This document shows positions 1-5,034 of a stretch of DNA of 7,382 bases, piece after piece. The position numbers and the translations under genes are program-made. Under the pieces are notes generated by a model. The model searched no databases and was not told the DNA's origin. It worked only from the letters and a program-made list of their open reading frames with translations. Each line of letters opens with the position of its first letter. The stretch's first letter is position 1. This stretch comes from Geobacter sp. UBA698. GTDB lineage: Bacteria > Desulfobacterota > Desulfuromonadia > Geobacterales > Pseudopelobacteraceae. The stretch is taken from positions 1 through 7,382 of the forward strand of contig DBMM01000107.1 in NCBI GenBank assembly GCA_002298925.1. The letters are read 5' to 3'.

Positions 1-54
1 GCTTTGCGGGTGGTCATGACTATATATTTTCGAGCGGTTTTCAGGAGGTCTGTC

Positions 55-90
55 ATGAAAACAAATATTTTTTCCTCAGGAAAACGATAA
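55..90 (+). other. Eleven-codon frame with strong Shine-Dalgarno
   Basis: AGGAGG (43-48) sits six bases before ATG 55, a near-ideal start, but the frame is MKTNIFSSGKR and stop. It may be a leader peptide or the beginning of a gene destroyed by rearrangement. A run of six T (68-73) is a possible slip point, but neither alternative frame gives a long protein. The region 91-156 is AT-rich with no other feature seen. Confidence 0.2.
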
Positions 91-156
91 CGTTCAAAGC
101 TCAATATTTCACAAATCATTGGTTTTCTGTTCTTTTGTCAAATTAGCCCAATGGTA

Positions 157-229
157 TTAATACTTAAGTAGCTAAAATTATTTAGTCATTAGTACTCTTG
201 TCATTTCTTCTGAGCATTCTATTGTTAAT
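157..229 (+). repeat. Upstream-type direct repeat, copy A
   Basis: This 73-base stretch matches 4206-4277 at about 62 of 73 aligned positions with one single-base gap, in the same orientation. The best-kept parts are the first 16 bases, which include the perfect palindrome TACTTAAGTA (161-170), and GAGCATTCTATTGTTAAT at 212-229. Similarity may extend upstream to a shared caatattt (102-109). It is AT-rich and looks like a promoter or operator region. Unlike copy B it has no recognisable gene immediately downstream. Confidence 0.85.
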
Positions 230-290
230 CGAGTTGAATCCTGAGACAGCGTAATTGAGCGGACTCGCCGGGCGCCATGCTACGTTTGCA

Positions 291-561
291 ATGAGAATTA
301 ATAAACAATCCCCAGGAAAGCGCCGGCTATTATTAGTTTTTCAACAACTGGACAGCCAAGGATGTCCCAGCGAGCGCAAGCAGCCGTGCCGCCATCTGGC
401 GACATAATGCTCAGCGGACCGAAGGGAGGTGATAATGATAAGACGATAGTTGCGTGGAAAGGACGCCTTCGCACGCCGGGTATGACTGGGAAAAGAACGA
501 GCCGCACAATAACCATGAACAATTAATGTCAAGGAGACATGGAATGGCAGTCACACAATAA
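291..561 (+). other. Gene-poor stretch with three TAATG-linked short reading frames
   Basis: No convincing gene is seen between the repeat copy A and position 543. Three short frames follow each other by TAATG stop-start overlaps: 291-407 (38 residues, MRINKQSPGKRRLLLVF...), 407-526 (39 residues) and 526-561 (11 residues). The first two lack a Shine-Dalgarno sequence. The ATG 544 inside the last one has a good site. GGGAGGTGATAATG at 424-437 looks like a start region, but its frame ends after four codons. These may be remnants of a decayed gene or chance. Confidence 0.2.
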
Positions 562-668
562 ATCGACGAGTATGAAGTCATGTATTCTGCAAATACATTC
601 TTTCCTCGGGTTTGGGTGAAGAATGCCGGCGAATACATCGGTCAGCTCGCGTAATCTATTATCCCGAT
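544..668 (+). pseudogene. Possible eroded relative of the RiPP precursor
   Basis: AAGGAGA (531-537) precedes ATG 544 by six bases, but the frame stops after MAVTQ (TAA 559-561). Beyond the stop the same frame stays open to 654 and reads IDEYEVMYSANTFFPRVW, then VKNAGEYIGQLA. TFFPRVW...IGQL resembles IFYPISVW...IGNL of the intact precursor (residues 81-100). Just after it, in another frame, gtaatctattatcccgat (651-668) reads VIYYPD, close in DNA to the VIFYPP repeat at 1246-1263. One stop and one frameshift would account for the break. The match is short and judged by eye. The rest of 669-773 shows nothing further I can name. Confidence 0.35.
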
Positions 669-773
669 TTCAAATCAGAGATACCATCAAGGCGGCAGGG
701 AATTAGGCGGCGGAGGTACGCAACCGGTATGTTGAGGAGCCGAAATTGGCGAGCACCAAAGAGTTCAGCATTT

Positions 774-791
774 ATAACAGGAGGTTGTTAT
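774..791 (+). promoter_or_regulatory. Hairpin presenting the precursor Shine-Dalgarno in its loop
   Basis: The arms ataaca (774-779) and tgttat (786-791) are perfectly complementary and enclose the six-base loop ggaggt (780-785). The loop is most of the Shine-Dalgarno sequence, and the right arm contains the first two bases of the ATG. Two G-U pairs could extend the stem. The stem is A/U-rich and therefore weak. The structure is seen in sequence; a role in translation is inferred. Confidence 0.5.
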
Positions 792-1332
792 GGCAAATGA
801 GGAGAAGACCCGACAAGCACAGCCCGATAAAAATCTCGAGGCGCTGTTCGAAGCTGCAAACCGCGATCCAGCTCTCAAAAGAAGACTTCTGGCAAATCCC
901 AAAAAGGTCGCAGAAGAATGGAAGGTCAATCTCAGCGACCAGGATATTGAACAACTGACTAAATTGGGAGTTATAGCCGAATTGGCGGATGATGTTAAAT
1001 TCGGCCGGCTTTATCCGAAGCCCGGTCCCATTTTCTATCCGATTTCCGTCTGGAAAGTACGAGAAGTGGTCGATATTATCGGGAATCTTTTCCCACATGT
1101 AAGCTATCGCGGACCGGTGAGCTATCGCGGGCAGATGGGAACTTTCCGGGTTCCCGGTCCCATCTTCTACCCGCCAGATGATGGAACCGGACCTGCAGGC
1201 AGATGGGGTGGAGGCTCCTCCTGGGGTACGGTTGTAAACCCAGGTGTTATCTTTTATCCGCCCCAGCTGTTGTCCCGCATCGAAGAAAACCTGGTGGTGA
1301 AGCTTCGTACCACGTTGAAAATCAAGGAATAA
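790..1332 (+). CDS. Cysteine-free RiPP-type precursor with three PG[P/V]IFYP repeats
   Basis: This 180-residue protein looks like the substrate of the radical SAM enzyme encoded next. Residues 15-65 form an amphipathic, probably helical leader (DPALKRRLLANPKKVAEEW, then NLSDQDIEQL). It resembles the NHLP/Nif11/LigA-like leaders of other RiPP precursors. The remainder is low in charge and rich in Gly, Pro and aromatics. It holds PGPIFYP at 78-84, PGPIFYP at 122-128 and PGVIFYP at 151-157, with a tandem SYRGPVSYRG at 105-114 and a Gly/Trp-rich linker at 137-146. There is no cysteine anywhere, so sactipeptide, ranthipeptide and lanthipeptide thioethers are excluded. The ATG at 790 has AGGAGG at 779-784, five bases upstream. 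The length is large for a precursor, which fits a multi-core substrate. The leader class and the modification are inferred, and the exact family is not recognised. Confidence 0.82.
   Translation: MANEEKTRQAQPDKNLEALFEAANRDPALKRRLLANPKKVAEEWKVNLSDQDIEQLTKLGVIAELADDVKFGRLYPKPGPIFYPISVWKVREVVDIIGNLFPHVSYRGPVSYRGQMGTFRVPGPIFYPPDDGTGPAGRWGGGSSWGTVVNPGVIFYPPQLLSRIEENLVVKLRTTLKIKE
1021..1041 (+). repeat. Core repeat 1 (PGPIFYP)
   Basis: First of three copies of the heptapeptide in the precursor (residues 78-84). At DNA level it differs from copy 2 at only two bases, both synonymous third positions (Ile and Tyr codons). Preserved protein with silent differences suggests selection on the peptide. Confidence 0.85.
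1102..1130 (+). repeat. Tandem SYRG direct repeat inside the precursor gene
   Basis: An 11-base identical unit (agctatcgcgg) occurs at 1102-1112 and 1120-1130 with an 18-base period. It encodes SYRGPVSYRG (residues 105-114). The period is a whole number of codons, so the repeat could expand or contract without breaking the frame. Confidence 0.8.
1153..1173 (+). repeat. Core repeat 2 (PGPIFYP)
   Basis: Second copy (residues 122-128), followed by a second Pro and two Asp residues. It lies 44 residues after copy 1. Confidence 0.85.
1240..1260 (+). repeat. Core repeat 3 (PGVIFYP)
   Basis: Third copy (residues 151-157), with Val in place of the middle Pro and a second Pro following. It lies 29 residues after copy 2 and is the most diverged copy in DNA, yet IFYP is intact. 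Confidence 0.83.
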
Positions 1333-1382
1333 ATCCGGCAATTACATCAATTGATCAGCCTGTTTGTTAAACCAACCCTTTG

Positions 1383-1406
1383 CCGGCAGGTTGCAAGACC
1401 TGCCGG
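1383..1406 (+). promoter_or_regulatory. Intercistronic hairpin between precursor and maturase
   Basis: The arms CCGGCAGGT (1383-1391) and ACCTGCCGG (1398-1406) form a perfect GC-rich nine-pair stem with a six-base loop. No run of T follows, so it is not a classic intrinsic terminator. In precursor-enzyme operons such a hairpin can stabilise the upstream message or attenuate the downstream gene, giving more precursor than enzyme. That role is an inference. It lies 10 bases before the maturase Shine-Dalgarno. Confidence 0.7.
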
Positions 1407-1428
1407 AATTCCAACCGAGGAGATCCGG

Positions 1429-2733
1429 ATGCCGAACGTCCTCTTGACCACGCGCTGTAATCTTTCGTGCAAATACTGTTTCGCACAAGAAAAACTGACC
1501 GGTAAGCGCATGCATATGCCAATGGAAAATGTTCACGAGGTAATCGAGTTTCTCAAGCGCTCGGAGTACCCTATTTTCCGCGTCATGGGTGGAGAACCGA
1601 CCCTGCACCCGAATTTCATTGAAATCATCCATCTGGCACTGGCAGAGGGGATGCGGGTTGATGTATTGAGTAACGCAACCTGGTCTGAAAGCTGCTCCGA
1701 CCTGTTTTCCCGCATCTCTCCCACCCGCCTGTTGTTCCTGTTGAATATTGATCACCCGGACAACTATGCAGCCGGGATATGGGAACAGATCCAGAGTAAT
1801 CTTGAAAAGTTGAAAGGACGCCAGGGGGTAACCTTAAGCTTCAACGTGTTTGAAAAACAACCGCGTAGTGATTACATCCTGGAAATCGCGAAGCGCTACG
1901 GCTTCGATAACATCCGCCTGAGTTTATCCTTGCCGGTATATAAAGCAGAAAATGCATTTCTCCCGATAGAGGAGCTGCATGAAGTAACTCCCTTCGTAAT
2001 GGATTTCGTTGAAAAAGCAGAATCATTGCGAATCAGCGTGCAGTTTGACAATGCTGTTCCGCTATGCATCTTCACCGAAGAGCAGGCCGGGAAACTCCTG
2101 TTACATGGAGTGTTGGATCTCAAACGGAATTTGCGCTGCGAGCCGATCATCGATATCAGCCCGGACCTGACAATATTCAGCTGTTTCTGCCTGTCGCAGC
2201 TGGCTAACCGTAATCTGAACGAATTCAAGACCCTGGAAGAGGCAAAGAAATTTTTCGTACAAGTCTGGAGCGTCTACCAGGATGCGGTCTATCCGTTGGA
2301 AAAATGCCATGATTGCTTTTACCGCGAAAAATGGGGTTGCCAGGGCGGCTGCCTGACCTATGCGATTTCCAAAGACAACGGTCAGCGCTACGAGCAACTG
2401 CAAACGGATGCAGAAGACATCGTTTTCAAGTCTGAGAATAATCTGGCCCTGGCGGATGATGTGATCCTCATGCGCTATGATGTGCCTAGTGAAACCTATA
2501 TTTTAAGGAATACGGCGACCGGGGTCGAATTCGAACTCAACCATAACCTGCAACCCATATTACCGTTTCTGGACGGCACCCGGAATAACGACGAATTGGT
2601 GCAGTGCTTTGTGGGTGGGGAATATGGGGCAAGCTCGTTGCAGAACTTTATGCATAATGTGGCTGCGGAAAGCCTTTCGAGTGTGTTCAGCGAAATGCTC
2701 CAACAAGGGTTCTTGAAGCAAGTGGCAAGATAA
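1429..2733 (+). CDS. Radical SAM/SPASM peptide maturase with C-terminal PqqD-like domain
   Basis: The product is 434 residues. The radical SAM cluster motif CxxxCxxC is C10, C14 and C17 (TTRCNLSCKYCFAQ), and GGEP at 54-57 is the usual SAM-contacting strand. A SPASM-type auxiliary cluster region follows, with C237, C252, C254, C293, C296, C304 and C308, including CHDC and the terminal GCQGGC. The last hundred residues (about 338-434) resemble PqqD: an RYD strand, an ELN strand-end, then LPFLDGTRNNDELV and a final helix. That is the fold used as a RiPP recognition element. The enzyme probably binds the leader of the preceding gene product and modifies its IFYP cores using 5'-deoxyadenosyl radical chemistry. 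I chose ATG 1429 because GAGGAG (1417-1422) lies six bases upstream. An in-frame TTG at 1351 lacks such a site, and its extension would be encoded by the hairpin. The reaction is unknown. Confidence 0.93.
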   Translation: MPNVLLTTRCNLSCKYCFAQEKLTGKRMHMPMENVHEVIEFLKRSEYPIFRVMGGEPTLHPNFIEIIHLALAEGMRVDVLSNATWSESCSDLFSRISPTRLLFLLNIDHPDNYAAGIWEQIQSNLEKLKGRQGVTLSFNVFEKQPRSDYILEIAKRYGFDNIRLSLSLPVYKAENAFLPIEELHEVTPFVMDFVEKAESLRISVQFDNAVPLCIFTEEQAGKLLLHGVLDLKRNLRCEPIIDISPDLTIFSCFCLSQLANRNLNEFKTLEEAKKFFVQVWSVYQDAVYPLEKCHDCFYREKWGCQGGCLTYAISKDNGQRYEQLQTDAEDIVFKSENNLALADDVILMRYDVPSETYILRNTATGVEFELNHNLQPILPFLDGTRNNDELVQCFVGGEYGASSLQNFMHNVAAESLSSVFSEMLQQGFLKQVAR

Positions 2734-2754
2734 CTGGGGAAACCAGAGGTATTG

Positions 2755-2789
2755 CGTCTACACTCACGACATAGTTCAATTCGTAGACG
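2755..2789. other. Weak inverted repeat between convergent genes
   Basis: cgtctac (2755-2761) and gtagacg (2783-2789) can pair across a 21-base loop in the 79-base gap between the convergent maturase and patatin genes. There is no T tract on either strand. It might help end transcription from both sides, but the loop is long and the support is thin. Confidence 0.2.
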
Positions 2790-2812
2790 AGTGCCCAAAG
2801 CTTCCCCCTGCC

Positions 2813-4003
2813 TCATGCTGCCGGCTGCGTTTGTGTTTCTCCGGACTCGTTCTCCCTGATGGCGGTTGCGGCGCTCAGGTAACCGGCCTTGCGCCTTTTC
2901 TGGATCGTGGCCGATGAGAAGTCGGATCCGCCGCTGACGTCGTGGTTGGTAATCGGGACAATCCTGATGCTGGCCCCGTACTGCTTGATAGTCTGATATC
3001 CGTCATTTTCTTTCAGGGCTTTCAACTCCCGGAAAGCCTGGCCGAGCGCATCCAGATTCAAACCGTTCGGCTCGACCTGCCTGCCAAGCTCATTCCTGTT
3101 ATGAATGGAAAACTCTTTGAGTTTCCTGTCCTCTTTGTCGATCACGCCCATAACGCGCTCCAGCTGTTCAATCAATCCGATGAGTTTCGTGACCTTGCCG
3201 GCATGGGCCAGGTCCTTCGTCATCTTGTTGCTGAAGAGGATTGAGAGCATCCGGTCGTTTACTTCAGTCATGTTGGTCGGCGCGGCAGCCTCGGACGGGA
3301 ACAGGTTTACGACCCACATCCACTTGTCCGGCGCCCCATCCTCCTTCAGGGCATCGATAACCCTGGACAAGGGCGTGTTGTCGAAAAGGCCACCGTCCCA
3401 ATAGAGCTGCTCGACCCCTCCGTCGGCGGACGGCGGAGCAGGGGCCTTGGTGGCCGGGAAGCTCGGCGGCAGGCTGCCGCTTGCAAGAACGTGCTGGGGC
3501 GTTATCTGCATCACGTGGCTGTCGAACGTCTCCAGTTCGCCGGTGCAAACATTTGTAGCGGTGAGAATGAGCCTCGGCGCGCCGCTACCCGGCTTCAGTT
3601 TACCGAAGTCGACTCGCCTTTCGAGAGTCTCGACCAGCGGAGAAGTGTCATAGAAACTGGTCCAGTTGAAGAAGTTGTAGAAGTCGTTTCTCGGCATGTA
3701 CATGCCCGGATTACCGAAAAGCGAAATTTTTGCGTTCACCATGTCCGGTGCCAGCGGTATGCGCGGTGTGGTGAGATCATCCCACAATGCGCGAAGGCTC
3801 ACTCGGGGGTCATCATCGCGGTGTCCGCACAGGACCGTGGCGTTGATTGCCCCGATCGAGACCCCCGAAACGATATCCGGCCTGATGCCGCTGTCCAGCA
3901 GGCACTCGATTACCCCCACTTCAAAGGCGCCCAAGGCCCCGCCACCCTGCAACACGACCCCCGTGACCTTCTGCTTTCCCTTTTCATGTACATTACTGCT
4001 CAT
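2813..4003 (-). CDS. Patatin-like phospholipase
   Basis: A 396-residue serine acyl hydrolase of the patatin family. The oxyanion-hole glycine loop is GGGALG at 20-25. The nucleophile elbow GVSIG at 47-51 places the catalytic serine at S49. The partner aspartate is D203 in YWDGGLFDNTPL. LASGSLPPSFPA (about 173-184) is also typical of the fold. The C-terminal half, from about residue 240, is helical and charged, like the C-terminal region of many bacterial patatins. No signal peptide is visible, so it is probably cytoplasmic or membrane-peripheral and acts on lipid acyl esters; the substrate is not evident. The start has AGGGAGGA (4009-4016) five bases upstream. It converges on the maturase and is not in its operon, so a role in the RiPP pathway is unsupported. 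Confidence 0.95.
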   Translation of the reverse strand: MSSNVHEKGKQKVTGVVLQGGGALGAFEVGVIECLLDSGIRPDIVSGVSIGAINATVLCGHRDDDPRVSLRALWDDLTTPRIPLAPDMVNAKISLFGNPGMYMPRNDFYNFFNWTSFYDTSPLVETLERRVDFGKLKPGSGAPRLILTATNVCTGELETFDSHVMQITPQHVLASGSLPPSFPATKAPAPPSADGGVEQLYWDGGLFDNTPLSRVIDALKEDGAPDKWMWVVNLFPSEAAAPTNMTEVNDRMLSILFSNKMTKDLAHAGKVTKLIGLIEQLERVMGVIDKEDRKLKEFSIHNRNELGRQVEPNGLNLDALGQAFRELKALKENDGYQTIKQYGASIRIVPITNHDVSGGSDFSSATIQKRRKAGYLSAATAIRENESGETQTQPAA

Positions 4004-4023
4004 GTTATTCCTCCCTCAGTGGG

Positions 4024-4036
4024 GACCACTGTGGTC
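4024..4036 (-). promoter_or_regulatory. Dyad in the patatin 5' region
   Basis: GACCAC and GTGGTC are separated by a single base, making a perfect dyad. It lies seven bases upstream of the patatin Shine-Dalgarno sequence. It could be a protein-binding site or a short RNA stem. No regulator is identifiable. Confidence 0.3.
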
Positions 4037-4205
4037 AGTCCTCCAGGTTATTAAGTTGCGCGTGAGACTTGAATGTTAACCATGGATAATACCATCTTCC
4101 GTCATATTATTCTTGAAATAAAATAATTAACTTTTGAGCCTTGAATACCAATATTTAGACAACAATCGCCAGTGAACTTTCATAAGCAGCCCAGACCCTG
4201 GAGTC

Positions 4206-4277
4206 TTAATACTTAAGTAGCAAAAAAATTTAGCCGTTAGTCCTCTTGTTATCCCTCCAGAGCATTCTATTGTTAAT
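4206..4277 (+). repeat. Upstream-type direct repeat, copy B
   Basis: Second copy of the repeat, ending 55 bases before the start of the secreted propeller-like gene. The palindrome TACTTAAGTA is at 4210-4219 and the conserved 18-mer at 4260-4277. The position suggests a promoter or regulator site for that gene, perhaps one member of a genome-wide set. Similarity may reach back to caatattt at 4149-4156. The rest of the 4004-4332 gap is AT-rich, with nothing else I can name. Confidence 0.85.
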
Positions 4278-4332
4278 TTAAACATAATGTTGAAGTTGAC
4301 TAACAAGTCACTAATCTAAAAAGGAGGGCGAC

Positions 4333-4796
4333 ATGAATAGCAACAGGTACACATACGGCGCAGGAGCATTGATTGGCGCCGCTCTGGTGGCACTGACAAT
4401 GGGACTTGGCAGCCCTCTCCCCGCCAATGCGGACAGCTACAAAAAAATGACTCACTTTACATCGGCGACAACTCGGATAACACGGTCAAGCGCTTCGATG
4501 CGAAAACGGGGAGTTATCAGGGCACCTTTGTCACGAGTGGCACTGGCAGCTTGACGGGAGTAAATGGAATCATCTTCGTTCGTGACAAGCTTCTTGTAGC
4601 CAATCAGTACCTCAATCTCCCTAAAAACGGCGATATCTTGCAGTACACCGGCGACACCGGCGATTTTTTCGGCGCACTTTTCCCCGACACCAATCCAAAT
4701 GCTCCGCTCGCACCGCAGAGGACAATGGCTGATGTTAAGAACACAATCGAAGCATTTTGGGGCCACAGGTGGGATTTGCAGTGGGAAGAAGCATAG
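4333..4796 (+). pseudogene. Frameshifted secreted beta-propeller-like protein
   Basis: The start is sound: AAGGAGGG (4321-4328) precedes ATG 4333 by four bases. Residues 1-34 are a signal peptide (charged start, hydrophobic GALIGAALVALTMGLG, cleavage after ANA). At the run of seven A (4441-4447) the frame that continues the protein is the -1 frame. It reads DSLYIGDNSDNTVKRFD and then LLVANQYLNLPKNGD. These are blade-like repeats with the KTGSYQGTF and DTGDFFGAL pattern common in exported NHL/PEP-CTERM-type propeller proteins. Without the shift, translation ends at 4554 after 73 residues. With it, the product is 154 residues ending at 4796. That is still short for a propeller and has no sorting anchor, so it is probably truncated as well. 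Alternatives are a sequencing indel, slippage or -1 recoding at the A run, or a decayed gene. Confidence 0.68.
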
Positions 4797-4990
4797 CCTG
4801 ATCATCGAGCCCAACAGGTACCTCAATTTACGATACTGACATACCAATAGAGGTGAGGCCCAAAGTAAAACGGAAGATTGGTGCTAATCAGAGGAAAGTC
4901 TGCCTAAAAGATCAGATCAACGCCGAACTGCTCGCTTTTTTCCAGTCGTAGGCAACCATGCAACGAAGTCCCGCGAAAACATGTACCGGC

Positions 4991-5003
4991 AGCTACGGTA
5001 GCT
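4991..5003. promoter_or_regulatory. Dyad upstream of the di-haem cytochrome gene
   Basis: AGCTAC and GTAGCT flank one central base, 20 bases before the Shine-Dalgarno of the next gene. This is compatible with an operator, but the arms are only six bases long, so chance is not excluded. Confidence 0.25.
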
Positions 5004-5034
5004 ATTTCGCCAAAACAAGAAATGGAGGTCAACC

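Noticed and set aside
298..532. Two - strand frames of 74 and 63 residues
   Set aside because: No ribosome-binding site, no recognisable domain, and the two overlap each other in different frames. A hydrophobic tail alone is not enough.
1021..1260. Spliceotide (XYG excision) or sactipeptide substrate
   Set aside because: Tyr in the core repeats is followed by Pro rather than Gly, and there is no cysteine for thioether formation.
772..1341. 189-residue frame on the - strand across the precursor gene
   Set aside because: It is a shadow of the precursor. It has no family pattern, and the + strand frame has leader, repeats and Shine-Dalgarno.
1351..1428. TTG start at 1351 giving a 460-residue maturase
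   Set aside because: It has no good ribosome-binding site and its added 26 residues are encoded by the intercistronic hairpin. ATG 1429 has GAGGAG at proper spacing, and the radical SAM motif then starts near residue 10, as usual.
2733..2813. Bidirectional intrinsic terminator between maturase and patatin
   Set aside because: The best stem is seven pairs with a 21-base loop and no T tract, so only a low-confidence inverted repeat is recorded.
4290..4317. Sigma-70 promoter TTGAAG-N16-TAATCT before the propeller gene
   Set aside because: Transcription would start inside the Shine-Dalgarno sequence at 4321-4328, which makes it implausible.
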